In this document: piece by piece, positions 7,869-17,343 of the stretch | Position numbering within the stretch: position 1 is the stretch's first letter | How the letters are laid out: every line of letters begins with the position of its first letter | Assembly (NCBI GenBank): GCA_002709405.1 | Contig: PAQV01000007.1 | Location: forward strand, 104,578-147,107 | Direction: 5' to 3' | DNA: 42,530 bases | Source of the DNA: Paracoccaceae bacterium | Lineage (GTDB): Bacteria; Pseudomonadota; Alphaproteobacteria; Rhodobacterales; Rhodobacteraceae | Position numbers and translations under genes: made by a program | Notes under the pieces: generated by a model | The model's input: only the letters and a program-made list of their open reading frames with translations | What the model was told of the DNA's origin: nothing | Databases searched by the model: none

Positions 7869-8696
7869 TCAGTAGTAATACTCTTGGCTTGAATAGGCGC
7901 CCGAGACGTAGCGGCTCTTGTTCAGGACGATGCCCATGACGTTGGTCAGTTCGGCCACCTGGCGTTCGGCCACGTCGATCTGGGCGACCGTGCTGCGTTC
8001 GGCTTCGGCCAGGATCAGGGCCGCATCCACCCGGGTCAGGAAGCCCTGGGTGTCGTCGCCCACGTTCAGGGGCGGCAGGTCGAAAAGCATGACATCGGGT
8101 TCGAAATCGGCCTCGATCCCCTGCAGGACCCGCTGGGTCTGGTCGCTCACCAGGATCTCGCCGGCGTTCTGTGTCACCTGGGGACCCAGGCAGAAACCCA
8201 GTGAAGCGCCATGGCGGAAGCCGGCCTCGGCGAAGGGGACCTGTTCATCCAGCACGTCCAGGACCGATGGCGTGGAGGCGACGTCGAACAGGTGGCTGAG
8301 CCCGTAGCGACGCAAATCCAGGTCGACGACCACCGATCGGATGCCGCGGTGGCGCGACAGGCCGAAGGCGAGGTTGGCGGTGACCGTCGTCTTGCCGCTG
8401 GATTCATGCGGAGAGACGATGGCGATCCGTTTCCAGCCGTTCTTGCGGGTCTGTTGCAGAAGCCGGGTGCGCATCACGTCGAACGGGGCGGAACTGACAT
8501 CCGCATGCAGGGCCACGATGCGGTTGCGCAGGAGCTTCTTCTTGCTGAACTGCAAGGGTTTCAGGGCGGCCCAACGGTCCTCGACGCCGGGGCTGGGCTG
8601 GTGTGCCTCGGCCGGGCCGGATGGTCTGTGCGCCGGGCGGGCGCTGCCGCTGCGCTGTGCACGGGCCTTGTGTATGGCGTCCTGCAACCGTTCCAT
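7869..8696 (-). CDS. Tyrosine autokinase of exopolysaccharide synthesis (CpsD/CapB-like)
   Basis: A 275-residue bacterial tyrosine kinase of the exosortase-associated exopolysaccharide type. The P-loop is IVSPHESSGKTTVTANLA, the Walker A' motif is VVVDLDLRRYG and the Walker B motif is DVMLFDLPPL. The C-terminus ends in a tyrosine cluster, YSSQEYYY, the usual autophosphorylation tail. There is no membrane segment, so it should work as the cytoplasmic partner of the chain-length protein encoded 12 bases upstream. Cycles of phosphorylation in such pairs control polymer length and export. The P-loop has HESSG in place of the common PGEG but keeps the key Lys and Thr. The region before residue 70 is low-complexity and basic. 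Confidence 0.88.
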   Translation of the reverse strand: MERLQDAIHKARAQRSGSARPAHRPSGPAEAHQPSPGVEDRWAALKPLQFSKKKLLRNRIVALHADVSSAPFDVMRTRLLQQTRKNGWKRIAIVSPHESSGKTTVTANLAFGLSRHRGIRSVVVDLDLRRYGLSHLFDVASTPSVLDVLDEQVPFAEAGFRHGASLGFCLGPQVTQNAGEILVSDQTQRVLQGIEADFEPDVMLFDLPPLNVGDDTQGFLTRVDAALILAEAERSTVAQIDVAERQVAELTNVMGIVLNKSRYVSGAYSSQEYYY

Positions 8697-8708
8697 GGCG
8701 CTGTCCCC

Positions 8709-10283
8709 TTATTGTTCCCGAGTCACGGATGAAACGACGTCTTCAAGCTTGCCCATGACCTTCACGGCCATCACGTCGATGGGGAAATAATAGAGGTGCA
8801 CCGCGTAGATCGCCGCTGGCACCCCCGCGATGACCACCATGACCGAGGCGACCTTGACGGTTCTCTGCCAGGCGGCCTCCCAGCGGGTACGCATGTAGGG
8901 GATCGTGCCGAAAGGGGTGACGTTGAGATGGGTCACCAGGTCTTCGGGGCGGCGCAGCGAGGTATTGAGCAGTTCCATCACGACGATCAGCCCCCCGCCG
9001 GCGGCAATGCCCAGGATGACGCCGATCATGGCGATCTTGCCGCGGTTCGGGCGCGCGGGGAAATCCGGCACGTTGGGTTGTTCGATGACCGAGATGCGCT
9101 GGCCACTGGAGCGGGCCTCGATCAGGTCGCCGGTCAGGGCGCGGGCCAAGCGTTCCTCGGCGGCGTTGTACTGGTCCGAAAGGACCTCCTGAGCGCGTTC
9201 CATCTCGTCGACCGTGATCGACACCTCGGGCGTGCGCTGGATGGTTTCGGTCAGGAGGTCGATCTGGTTCTCCAGTTCTTCGATCTGGCTTTCCAGGATC
9301 TGGATTTCGCTGTCGATCTCGGCCAGCTGGATGTCGAGCGTGGCCTGGGCCTGGGTCTTGGGACCTCCGGAGGCCTCGGACCCGCCGTCGGAGGATTGGG
9401 CAATCCTTGCCTCCAGCCCCTCGATCCGGGCCCGCAAAAGCTTCACCTTCGGGTTTTCATCCGACAGGGTCACCAACAGGCTGTTCAATTCGCTTTCCAG
9501 GTCAAGCAGCAGCTGTTCGTCGGTAGACAGGCGGATCCCGTTGCTGGAATTCGGGCTGGCCAGGCCGGTTGCCTCGAAAAGCTGGATCAGGCCTTCGCGC
9601 TGGTTTTCCAGGCGCTTGATCTCGCGCTGATATTGCAACAGGTCTTCCTGCAGTTCGGACCGCTGCGACATGCGGAATTCAAGGCTTTCAGGCAGCGCAT
9701 CCCGATTGGATTGCTTGAAGGCCAGGACTTCGGCGCTCTGTTCATCGATCTCCTCGCCCAGGCGTTTCACCTCTTCGCGGAAGAATTCCAGCGTGCCGCC
9801 TGCGCGGCCGCGCCGGATTTCGGTGTCGGATTCCTGGATGATGTTGAGGTATTCGTTCAGCACCGCCGCTGCTGTCAGGGCCTGGCCCGCCTCGAAGGAC
9901 ACGGTCATCAGCGTCGCGCGATCACGCCCCGACACCGTGCGGATCGAAGTGCTTTCCCGCATCGTTCCCACGATCGTGTCGGGGCTCATTTCCTCCATGC
10001 TTGGGAACACGTTGAACTCCCGCGCGATGCCCAGCAGGTTGTCGCGGGTCAGCAGCCGTTGTTCGATGATCTCCAGCTGTTCCAGCGCCGGGGTCTGGGC
10101 GGTCGATGCCGCAAGCTCTTCCGGGATCTGCGGCGATTCCACCACCAGCTGCATCCGGCTGATGTAGGTCGGCGTCAGCCCCAGCGAGTAGACCACCGCC
10201 CCGAAGGACACCAGGAAGACCACCAGCAGGAACCAGTGAAAGCGGCGGAAAAAGACGGATATGTAGAAACGGATCTCATCCAT
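8709..10283 (-). CDS. Polysaccharide chain-length determinant protein (Wzz type, exosortase-associated)
   Basis: An inner-membrane polysaccharide co-polymerase of about 524 residues. An N-terminal membrane segment (WFLLVVFLVSFGAVVYSLGL) is followed by the Wzz domain. A long periplasmic coiled coil rich in Glu, Gln and Leu occupies roughly residues 140-385. A PNVPDFPARPNRGKIAMIGV motif leads into the second membrane segment, and a further hydrophobic stretch lies near the C-terminus. It sets polymer length together with the autokinase. The start is placed at the ATG at 10283 (MDEIRFYISVFFRR), which overlaps the end of the ATPase gene by eight bases; an upstream in-frame start at 10316 would add 11 residues. 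The length is typical of the group linked to PEP-CTERM/exosortase loci. Confidence 0.88.
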   Translation of the reverse strand: MDEIRFYISVFFRRFHWFLLVVFLVSFGAVVYSLGLTPTYISRMQLVVESPQIPEELAASTAQTPALEQLEIIEQRLLTRDNLLGIAREFNVFPSMEEMSPDTIVGTMRESTSIRTVSGRDRATLMTVSFEAGQALTAAAVLNEYLNIIQESDTEIRRGRAGGTLEFFREEVKRLGEEIDEQSAEVLAFKQSNRDALPESLEFRMSQRSELQEDLLQYQREIKRLENQREGLIQLFEATGLASPNSSNGIRLSTDEQLLLDLESELNSLLVTLSDENPKVKLLRARIEGLEARIAQSSDGGSEASGGPKTQAQATLDIQLAEIDSEIQILESQIEELENQIDLLTETIQRTPEVSITVDEMERAQEVLSDQYNAAEERLARALTGDLIEARSSGQRISVIEQPNVPDFPARPNRGKIAMIGVILGIAAGGGLIVVMELLNTSLRRPEDLVTHLNVTPFGTIPYMRTRWEAAWQRTVKVASVMVVIAGVPAAIYAVHLYYFPIDVMAVKVMGKLEDVVSSVTREQ

Positions 10284-11130
10284 AATGCTCCGCCTCCCTC
10301 CGGTTCGGGGCGGCAAAGAGCACGCCGTCGTTGAGCACCAGTTGAACGATGGTGTGATCGATCACCTTCACCTCACCACTCCAGGCATACAGCATTGCGA
10401 AATCGCACAGCTGGTTGACCAACCGGGGCACGCCGCCGGTTTCGCTATGCACCAGCGCGCAGGCCTCGGGCGTGAATTCCTGACCCGTCCCCCCGGCCGC
10501 CATCAGCCGGTGCTGCACGTAGCTTTGCACCGAGGGCGCATCCAGCACATCAAGGTGGAAACTGGCCGCGACCCGCTGCGCCAGCTGGCGCATGGACGGG
10601 CCGCGCACCATGTCGCGCAGTTCAGGCTGGCCGACCAGGATCAGCTGCAGCAGCTCGTCCTGGTTGGCGTTGATGTTGGTCAGCATGCGCAGCTCTTCCA
10701 GCCCCTCCAGGGACAGGTTCTGCGCCTCGTCAAAGATCAGGATGACCCGGCGCCCCTGGGCATATTCCTCGACCAGGAAATCGCGCAGCATCTGGAACAT
10801 CGCCACGTAGCCCAGGCCCGGCTCGACCGGCTGGCCCAGGGCGTTGAGGATCCATTGCACCAGCTCGCCCCGGCCGCCCTGCGCGTTCGAGATCAACCCG
10901 ATGGTCACCGTCTCGTCCATCTTGCCCAAAAGCGCCTGCAGCAGGGTCGTCTTTCCGGCCCCTATCTCTCCGGTGATCAGCGTGATCGGTGCGCGGGACA
11001 TGACCCCGAATTCCAGGATCGTGTAGGCCCGCTTGTGGATCTGGGACCAGAAGATCATTGCCGGGTCAGGAACAAGGTTGAACGGGCGGAACTTTAAACC
11101 AAAGAACTCCGAGTAAAGTGCGTCTGTCAT
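10276..11130 (-). CDS. Exosortase/EPS-system AAA ATPase (ExeA-like)
   Basis: A 284-residue AAA-type ATPase like those in PEP-CTERM/exosortase exopolysaccharide loci. It begins MTDALYSEFFGLKFRPFNLV, a typical opening in this family. Walker A is ITGEIGAGKTTLLQ, Walker B is RRVILIFDEAQNL, and a sensor-like LQLILVGQPELRD follows. No membrane segment is seen. The family resembles ExeA/GspA of secretion systems, but the job in polysaccharide systems is not settled. The start at 11130 is chosen because the conserved N-terminus begins there; the frame is open to 11250. It is the first gene of the leftward operon and faces the sugar-transferase operon across a 405-base divergent promoter region. Confidence 0.87.
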   Translation of the reverse strand: MTDALYSEFFGLKFRPFNLVPDPAMIFWSQIHKRAYTILEFGVMSRAPITLITGEIGAGKTTLLQALLGKMDETVTIGLISNAQGGRGELVQWILNALGQPVEPGLGYVAMFQMLRDFLVEEYAQGRRVILIFDEAQNLSLEGLEELRMLTNINANQDELLQLILVGQPELRDMVRGPSMRQLAQRVAASFHLDVLDAPSVQSYVQHRLMAAGGTGQEFTPEACALVHSETGGVPRLVNQLCDFAMLYAWSGEVKVIDHTIVQLVLNDGVLFAAPNRREAEHYG

Positions 11131-11535
11131 GATTTTGGGGCGCCACTCGTCTCCTGGCCGTCGCTTGGGACCGAGGGTTTCACATTTTCCATATGGGCAC
11201 CAGTGCCCGAGGGGCCGTCTTTCTGCATTCGTGAGCGACACAATGCCCATGCACGCAAGGGAAGAGGACAGATCCGTCCTGCGCGAACATCAAGGATCGG
11301 TCAATCCACGGTTTCGCCCGAAAATCCAGCGCATGCGATGCATCCAGGACACAACCGAAGGAGCGCCTAAATTTTGGGCTTTCCAGTTCGGTGCGCCTTG
11401 TATGACTATTACATGACGTTTTCGGAGTGCCACAAAAATAAGAGATAGATGCGCACTCAGATGCAATCCCCACATTTAACGTGCCAAAATAGATAAAACC
11501 GGTTCCGCATTGCAGCATCGAACGGTATGGAATGA
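11131..11535. promoter_or_regulatory. Divergent promoter region of the two EPS operons
   Basis: 405 bases separate the start of the leftward ATPase operon from the start of the rightward sugar-transferase operon, so both promoters and any shared operator should lie here. The half nearer the sugar transferase is A+T-rich. It contains two similar blocks beginning GTGCCA and followed by A-rich sequence, GTGCCACAAAAATAAG and GTGCCAAAATAG, within about 11428-11495, which could be paired binding sites. No -35/-10 pair can be called with confidence and no regulator gene is adjacent. Confidence 0.45.
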
Positions 11536-12249
11536 ATGACTGCCCAAAAGACGAATTTCGATTCCTCTAGAATTTCAGGACTTGCCCCCATGAGCACAGC
11601 ATCTGTGGACTACAGTTTTGAATGCGGCGCGACCAAACGTCGGCAGAGCTACCTGAAGGTTGGTAAGCGCCTGTTCGATATCGCTTTTGTGCTTGCTGTC
11701 ATCCCCTTCATCCTGCCCCTCGTCGGCATCGCCGCGGCGCTTCTGGCGATGGAAGGCGGCAGGCCTTTCTACTGGCAGCACCGGGTCGGGCGCGAAGGCC
11801 GGGTCTTTTCCATGATGAAGCTGCGCTCCATGGTGCCCAATGCCGACCAGATGCTGGACTCTTACCTGGCGTCAAATCCCGCAGCCCGCCGGGAATGGAA
11901 TGAAAAGCAGAAATTGACCAATGACCCGCGCATCACGCGGCTGGGCTCGATCCTGCGCAAGACCTCCCTGGACGAACTGCCTCAATTTTGGAACGTGCTG
12001 ATCGGCGAGATGTCCGTCGTGGGCCCCCGGCCGATGATGGTCGACCAGCAAGACCTTTATCCCGGCACCGCCTATTACACGGTCCGCCCGGGCATTACGG
12101 GGCTTTGGCAGATCTCGCGTCGCAATACCACCAGCTTTGCCTCGCGGACCCATTTCGACGCCTATTACTGCCGCACCGTGTCGCTGAAGAAGGATCTTCA
12201 GATCATCATCCGGACGGCCTTCGTGATGGTGCGCGGAACGGGTTGCTGA
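11536..12249 (+). CDS. Initiating sugar transferase (polyprenyl-phosphate phosphoglycosyltransferase)
   Basis: A 237-residue monotopic phosphoglycosyl transferase of the bacterial sugar-transferase family (ExoY/WcaJ C-terminal type). It moves a sugar-1-phosphate from a UDP-sugar to undecaprenyl phosphate, the first step of repeat-unit assembly. Visible features are the KRLFDIAFVLAVIPF re-entrant membrane helix after a short N-terminus, MMKLRSMVPNAD, LRKTSLDELPQFWNVL (with the conserved acidic residues), GEMSVVGPRPMM and RPGITGLWQISRRN. It lacks the extra N-terminal membrane domain of WcaJ, so it is the short ExoY-like form. The start could instead be the ATG at 11590. It is the first gene of the rightward operon, with a 70-base gap before prsT. 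The sugar transferred cannot be told from sequence. Confidence 0.9.
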   Translation: MTAQKTNFDSSRISGLAPMSTASVDYSFECGATKRRQSYLKVGKRLFDIAFVLAVIPFILPLVGIAAALLAMEGGRPFYWQHRVGREGRVFSMMKLRSMVPNADQMLDSYLASNPAARREWNEKQKLTNDPRITRLGSILRKTSLDELPQFWNVLIGEMSVVGPRPMMVDQQDLYPGTAYYTVRPGITGLWQISRRNTTSFASRTHFDAYYCRTVSLKKDLQIIIRTAFVMVRGTGC

Positions 12250-12319
12250 TCTTCGCCAATTCCGCCTAACTGGGGCCGATCTTTCGGAAAACGACCCCAA
12301 TAGGAAGCGAGCCGGCGCG

Positions 12320-14779
12320 GTGAATAACAAAGTCCTGTCCCTGGTTTTTTCGGTGTGCCTGGCCCTTGGCCTGGCCGCGTGTGACACGATTGAAGAACGC
12401 GCCGAAAAGCATTTCCAGAATGCCGTCGAATTATATGCCGAAGGCGATGCCTCGCGCGCGGCGGTCGAGCTGAACAACGCCATCCAGCTGGTGCCCGGAC
12501 ACCGCGAGGCCCTGTGGCTGTTCGCCGAGATCGAGGAACAGGAGGGCAGCCTGGCCGCGGCCTATGGCCGGGTTCTGACGATCACCGAGTTTGACCCCGA
12601 CGATATCGCCGCCCAGCAGGCCGCCGCCCGGCTGGCCGCCCTAGCCGAGGACTGGGACGCCGCCGGCCGTCATGCCCGCTCGGTGCGGCGGCTGGCCGGG
12701 GAAGCCCCGGTCGACCCGATCGTGCGCGCGGTGGAACTGGCCGTGGCCTACCAGGATGCGCGCATCCCCTACGATCCCGAACGCCAGGACGAGGTGACCG
12801 CCGAGGCCGCCCTGATGGTCGAGGACCACCCGGAATTGCGGGTGCTCTTCCAGGTCCTGCTGGATTACCAGGTCCGGCGCGACCAGTGGAACAGCGCCCT
12901 TGCCACCTCGGCCGCGGCCATCGAACACCACCCCGATTTCAAGAAGTTCTACCTGTTCCGCCTGCATGTGCTGGAACAGCTGGGCATGGCGGACGAAATC
13001 GAACGGCAGCTGCGCGCGATGGCCGAGCAGTTCGAGGAAGACGGTGAATCCAGCCGCCTTCTGCTGCGCTGGTACATGTCCCAGGAACGGGTGGCCGATG
13101 CCCGGTCCTACCTGCGCTCGCAGGTGGCCCAAAGTTCCTACAAGGCCGAGCCGCAGATGCTGCTGATCGGCTTCATCCAGCAGACCGCCGGATCGCAGGC
13201 CGCAGCCGAAGAGCTGGACGGCATCCTGGAAAACCTGCCCGAGGACGACCCAAACCGCCCGCTTTACCGGTCCGCCCGGGCCGGGCTGGACTTCGACCTG
13301 GGCCAGCGCGACGCGGCCATTGCCGAGGTCGAGGACATCCTCGCCACGGCCGAGCCCAGCGACATGACCCGGCGCATCAAGATCATCCTGGCCAAGATGA
13401 AAGAGGGCATCGGCGACCGCGAGGCCGCGGAAGCCCTGGTCGAAGAGGTCCTGGCCGAGGATGCCACCGAAACGGATGCGCTGAAGATGCGCGCCTTCTG
13501 GATGATCCAGGAGGACCGCACCGACGCGGCCCTGCAGGAATTGCGCATCGCGCTGGACCAGCGGCCGAACGATCCCGAAACCCTGACCCTGATGGCCCAG
13601 GCCCATGCCCGGGCCGGCAGCCACGACCTGTCGGGCAACATGCTGGCCCTGGCGGTCGAGGCCACCGAAAGCGCGCCGCGGGAATCCCTGCGCTATGCCG
13701 ATTTCCTGGTCGGAGACGGCCGCCTGCTGGCCGCCGAAAGCATCCTGGTCGACGCCCTGCGGCTGGATCCGGGCAACCTCGATATTCTGAGGCAGCTTGG
13801 CGACATCTACCTGGACCTGCAGGACTGGACGCGCCTGCGCGGGGTGGTGGCCGCGCTGAACGGGGGCGGCGCGGGCATGGATGCCAGCCGCTTGGTCACC
13901 CTGATGCTGTCGGCCCAGAACGAGGAAGACCAGCTTGAGGACTTCCTGGGCACCATGGCCGCCCGCGATTCCGACGACATCCGCGTCGTGGCGACCATCG
14001 TGCGCCTGCGGCTGGCCCGGGGCGACGTGCAGGGCGCGCTCGATTTCATCCAGTCGCGCCTGGCCGAGCAACCCGACGACCCCGACCTGCGCTTCATCGC
14101 GGCCCGGGTCTTTGCCTCGTCCGGGGCCGCGACCCGCGCCCAGGAGGAATTGCAGAAGCTGATCGCCGAGGCCCCGGGCACCGAGCAATTCTGGATCACG
14201 CTTTATAACCTGACCCGCGACGTGGACGGGGCAGAGCAAGCCTGGGAGATCCTCGAAAACGCCGTCGAGGCCGTCCCCGACAGCCGCAGCCTGGCCTGGA
14301 TGCAGGCCAGCGAATTCGAACGGGTCGGCGATATCGAGGGCGCCATCGCGGTCTACGAACGGCTTTACGAGGAAAACTCGGATTCGCTGATCGTGGCCAA
14401 CAACCTGGCGAGCCTGCTGGCCTCCTACCGGTCCGACGAGGACAGCCTCGATCGCGCCCAGACCATCGCCCGCCGGCTGCGCGGCACCAATGTCGCGGCC
14501 TTCCAGGACACCTACGGCTGGATCCTGGCGCTTGACGACCGCCCGAACGAGGCGCTCGACTACCTGGAACAGGCGGTCAAGTTGCTGCCCCGCGATCCCA
14601 GCGTGCAATACCACCTGGCCTATGCCTATGCGCTGGCGGCCCGGGAAAAGAAGGCCCTGGAAACCTATCGCCTCACCCAGGCGCTGCTGGATGAATGGCA
14701 AGGCCCAGACCTGCCCTTTGCCGACAGGGTGCAAGGTGAAATAGACCGGCTGTCCGGCGAGGGAGAGCCTCAAAATTAA
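12320..14779 (+). CDS. prsT: TPR-repeat lipoprotein of the exosortase/EPS system (PrsT type)
   Basis: An 819-residue lipoprotein. The N-terminus MNNKVLSLVFSVCLALGLAACDT has a signal peptide with lipobox LAAC (lipid-modified Cys near residue 21). The rest is alpha-helical and built of many TPR-like repeats, for example AEKHFQNAVELYAEGDASRA near residue 30 and GAIAVYERLYEENSDSLIVANNLA near residue 680. It matches the long TPR lipoproteins of PEP-CTERM/exosortase loci, thought to be periplasmic scaffolds for assembly or export; the exact role is unknown. The start codon is GTG at 12320. The gene sits between the sugar transferase and the export protein. A long open frame on the opposite strand (12641-14827) is only a shadow of its G+C-rich codons. 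Confidence 0.87.
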   Translation: MNNKVLSLVFSVCLALGLAACDTIEERAEKHFQNAVELYAEGDASRAAVELNNAIQLVPGHREALWLFAEIEEQEGSLAAAYGRVLTITEFDPDDIAAQQAAARLAALAEDWDAAGRHARSVRRLAGEAPVDPIVRAVELAVAYQDARIPYDPERQDEVTAEAALMVEDHPELRVLFQVLLDYQVRRDQWNSALATSAAAIEHHPDFKKFYLFRLHVLEQLGMADEIERQLRAMAEQFEEDGESSRLLLRWYMSQERVADARSYLRSQVAQSSYKAEPQMLLIGFIQQTAGSQAAAEELDGILENLPEDDPNRPLYRSARAGLDFDLGQRDAAIAEVEDILATAEPSDMTRRIKIILAKMKEGIGDREAAEALVEEVLAEDATETDALKMRAFWMIQEDRTDAALQELRIALDQRPNDPETLTLMAQAHARAGSHDLSGNMLALAVEATESAPRESLRYADFLVGDGRLLAAESILVDALRLDPGNLDILRQLGDIYLDLQDWTRLRGVVAALNGGGAGMDASRLVTLMLSAQNEEDQLEDFLGTMAARDSDDIRVVATIVRLRLARGDVQGALDFIQSRLAEQPDDPDLRFIAARVFASSGAATRAQEELQKLIAEAPGTEQFWITLYNLTRDVDGAEQAWEILENAVEAVPDSRSLAWMQASEFERVGDIEGAIAVYERLYEENSDSLIVANNLASLLASYRSDEDSLDRAQTIARRLRGTNVAAFQDTYGWILALDDRPNEALDYLEQAVKLLPRDPSVQYHLAYAYALAAREKKALETYRLTQALLDEWQGPDLPFADRVQGEIDRLSGEGEPQN

Positions 14780-14904
14780 GCAATTCGAGGGCTGCAATTC
14801 TGCCGCAGTCAGCGATAAATTTCTCAATCCGGATTTCGACTTATCCGCGAAACCAGCATAGTCCGCACGTGAGCGTGGAAACGGGACGAAAGACGGGGCA
14901 TATC

Positions 14905-15579
14905 ATGGCATTTCTCACTCGCAGATCGGCACTGACCGGGATGTTTCGCGATGGCGCGGGACGCCGGATGGCCCATGCTGTCGTGGCGCTTTTCGCCCTC
15001 TGTGTCGTTGCCCTGACCGCAGGCCCGGCCGCCGCCAAGTACCGGATCGGTGCCGGCGACCTGATCGAGATCGAAGTGCTGGAAGACACCGGGCTGAACC
15101 GCCAGGTGCTGGTGCTGCCCGACGGATCCATCAGCTTCCCCCTGGTGGGCACCGTCCGCGCCCAGGGCCGCACGATCGAAGACCTGCGCCGCGACCTGGC
15201 CGCCGGCCTGGCCCCGAATTTCGCCGCCGCTCCCACCGTGTCGGTGTCTGTCGTGGCCATCGCCCCGGAAGACGAGGACGAAGACGAAGACACCATCGAC
15301 GTCTACATCATGGGCGAGGTCCTGGAGCCCGGCAAACGGGAAACCGAACCCGGCACCACCATCCTGCAGTTCCTGGCGGAATCCGGCGGCCTGAGCCCCT
15401 TCGCCGCCCAGTCCCGGATCGAGCTGCACCGCGTGTCGCCCTCCACCGGCACCACCCAGATCTACCTGTTCAGCTACAACAACAAGCTGGGCCGCAACAA
15501 AAGCCCCCGCATCGCCTCAAGCACCCGGCTGACCGAGGGCGACGTGATCGTCGTGCCCGCGCGCAAGCTCTTCGAATAA
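14905..15579 (+). CDS. Polysaccharide export protein (Wza-like, periplasmic/outer membrane)
   Basis: An exported protein of about 224 residues with the polysaccharide-export fold. A hydrophobic signal segment (MAHAVVALFALCVVALTAGPAAA) is followed by KYRIGAGDLIEIEVLED, the hallmark opening of the Poly_export domain. A SLBB-like part follows (VYIMGEVLEPGKRETEPGTT, LAESGGLSPFAAQSRIELHR). There is no lipobox, unlike classical Wza, and an acidic run of alternating Asp and Glu lies near residues 135-145. It would form or support the outer-membrane exit channel for the polymer. The start at 14905 (MAFLTRRSAL) is preferred; a GTG at 14869 in the same frame would add 12 residues. It is followed after nine bases by the beta-barrel gene, clearly the same operon. 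Confidence 0.85.
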   Translation: MAFLTRRSALTGMFRDGAGRRMAHAVVALFALCVVALTAGPAAAKYRIGAGDLIEIEVLEDTGLNRQVLVLPDGSISFPLVGTVRAQGRTIEDLRRDLAAGLAPNFAAAPTVSVSVVAIAPEDEDEDEDTIDVYIMGEVLEPGKRETEPGTTILQFLAESGGLSPFAAQSRIELHRVSPSTGTTQIYLFSYNNKLGRNKSPRIASSTRLTEGDVIVVPARKLFE

Positions 15580-15588
15580 TCCGGCGGA

Positions 15589-17019
15589 ATGGGCATAACA
15601 GACATGCGGCGCTCCCCCTACAGGATCATCGCCGGGACCACGGCCCTGCTTGCCATGCTGCCCACCGCGGGCGCGCCGCAGGTGGCCACCCCGACCGGCG
15701 GCTCGGCGGCATCCCCTGATGACGGCAGCCTGACCTATACCTTCGGCTTCGACACCGAGCTCCGGGCCAGCGACAACCGGCAGCTGGCCTCGGAATCTCC
15801 GGGCAATTCCTATTACTCGGAAACCACGCTGTCCTTCGGCATCGAATCCGAGACCCGCGGCCAGACGCTGAGCTTCCTGATCGAAAACCGGTTCCGCCTG
15901 GGCACCGGCAAGGGCGCGCCCGACAACCAGCTGCTGCTGCCCCGGCTCGAGCTGGCCTATGCCCGCGAGTCCTCCAACGCGCTGATGACGGCCAATGCAA
16001 CGGTGCTGACGCGGGACCTGTCGATCGACGACCTGCCGCTGGACATCACCGATCCGTCGGAACTGCTGACCGATGACGGGTTCGAGGTGCGTGAAACCCT
16101 CGACCTGGGACTGGAGCTGGGCCGCAACGCCCCCCTGGGCACCGAGTTCGGCTTCTTCGTCGACAACCTGCATTACATCGACGCCACCGACCCGGATCTG
16201 TACAACCGCACGACCTATGGCGGCAGCGCGGCCCTGGTCTTCCGCCCAGACACGGCAACGGCCGTCCGTCTGGGTTATAGCATCTCGGACTACGATGCCG
16301 ACGATTTCACAGAGACCCGGCGGGTCACCCAATCGGTCGACCTGGGCGCCGAGCGCCGGATCAATCCCCTGACCACGATCTCTGGCCAGTTCGGCTACAA
16401 GACCGTGGACGAGACCCTGCGCGCCTTCGGCATCGACGGCAACGACAACGACGGCTTCATCGCCGGGGTGGGCTTCGCCCGCGAGTTGCCCACGGGCTTC
16501 ATCGAAGCCGACCTGTCGCACGACGTGACCGGTGCGGGCGGGCGGTCGGATTTCTCGCTGACCCGCGGGTTCGAATTGCCCACCGGCGACCTGGAACTGA
16601 CCCTCGGCGTGACCGAGCCCGAAGGCGTCGGCCTGCAGCCCACCGGCGGGGTCTATTACAGCCACGAACGCACCCGCCAGCGCTTCGTGGTCGACGCCTC
16701 GACCCGCATCATCGTGGCTGACGACGACACCGTGCAACGGGCCAGCCGGATCCGGCTGAGCTATGACCTGCTGGTCAACGATTTCGACAGCATCGGCCTG
16801 TCCTTCGACTACGCCCGCACGGACGACGCGGGTGGCGCGGGCAACGTGAATTTCGCCGAACGCACAACCGCCACGGCCCAATACACCCACGCCCTGACCG
16901 ACGACTGGGACCTGACCGGAGGCTACACCCACCGCTTCCGCGACCAGGAGAACTCGGGCTCGGGCACCGCCCACGAGATATTCGTTTCGCTGGGACGGGA
17001 TATTTCCTGGCGGCCCTGA
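15589..17019 (+). CDS. Outer-membrane beta-barrel protein of the exosortase/EPS system
   Basis: A 476-residue outer-membrane protein. An N-terminal signal peptide (RIIAGTTALLAMLPTAGA) is followed by many alternating amphipathic strands with frequent acidic turns, such as LTYTFGFDTELRASDNR, VRLGYSISDYDADDF and YTHALTDDWDLTGGYTHRF, ending in a strand near the C-terminus (EIFVSLGRDISW). It matches the beta-barrel family found in PEP-CTERM/exosortase polysaccharide loci, probably an outer-membrane export component; this role is inferred from context. The start may be the ATG at 15604, five codons further in. It is the last gene of the rightward operon and converges on the exosortase gene across 324 bases. 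Confidence 0.8.
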   Translation: MGITDMRRSPYRIIAGTTALLAMLPTAGAPQVATPTGGSAASPDDGSLTYTFGFDTELRASDNRQLASESPGNSYYSETTLSFGIESETRGQTLSFLIENRFRLGTGKGAPDNQLLLPRLELAYARESSNALMTANATVLTRDLSIDDLPLDITDPSELLTDDGFEVRETLDLGLELGRNAPLGTEFGFFVDNLHYIDATDPDLYNRTTYGGSAALVFRPDTATAVRLGYSISDYDADDFTETRRVTQSVDLGAERRINPLTTISGQFGYKTVDETLRAFGIDGNDNDGFIAGVGFARELPTGFIEADLSHDVTGAGGRSDFSLTRGFELPTGDLELTLGVTEPEGVGLQPTGGVYYSHERTRQRFVVDASTRIIVADDDTVQRASRIRLSYDLLVNDFDSIGLSFDYARTDDAGGAGNVNFAERTTATAQYTHALTDDWDLTGGYTHRFRDQENSGSGTAHEIFVSLGRDISWRP

Positions 17020-17343
17020 GGTGGCTGAGCTAACGCTTACGAAGTTCACATCGCAACCGTCCGGGATATCGAGCTTTCTGGATCGAACAATACGGCCTCG
17101 TCGCAATCCACCCAGATCGTACCGGCACCCCGTGGGATGAGACGGATCGCGCTGGATCCAGTCCAGGATGCAATCGGCTTCTCCGTCATTTGCGATCTGC
17201 CCGTGGTTATCCAGCAGCGGCCGAAGCAAGGTCGTCCCTGACCGAAGCGCCCCCTAGATCACAAATGGAACAGGCTGCGTGTCCTTCATGACATCAGACA
17301 TTTCACAAAGGTCGATGCCTTGCATCATTCAACATAATCTCTG
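17020..17343. other. Convergent intergenic region
   Basis: 324 bases between the ends of the beta-barrel and exosortase genes. No gene is supported. Transcription terminators for both operons would be expected, but no strong G+C hairpin with a T-run was found. Codon-like fragments on either strand do not resemble known proteins. Confidence 0.4.

Noticed and set aside
8796-10334. A 512-residue frame on the plus strand
   Set aside because: It is antisense to the chain-length gene, with His/Asp/Gln-rich low-complexity translation and no domain.
12641-14827. A 728-residue frame on the minus strand
   Set aside because: It is the G+C-rich shadow of the TPR lipoprotein gene; its translation has no recognisable domain and is rich in Gly, Gln and Val.
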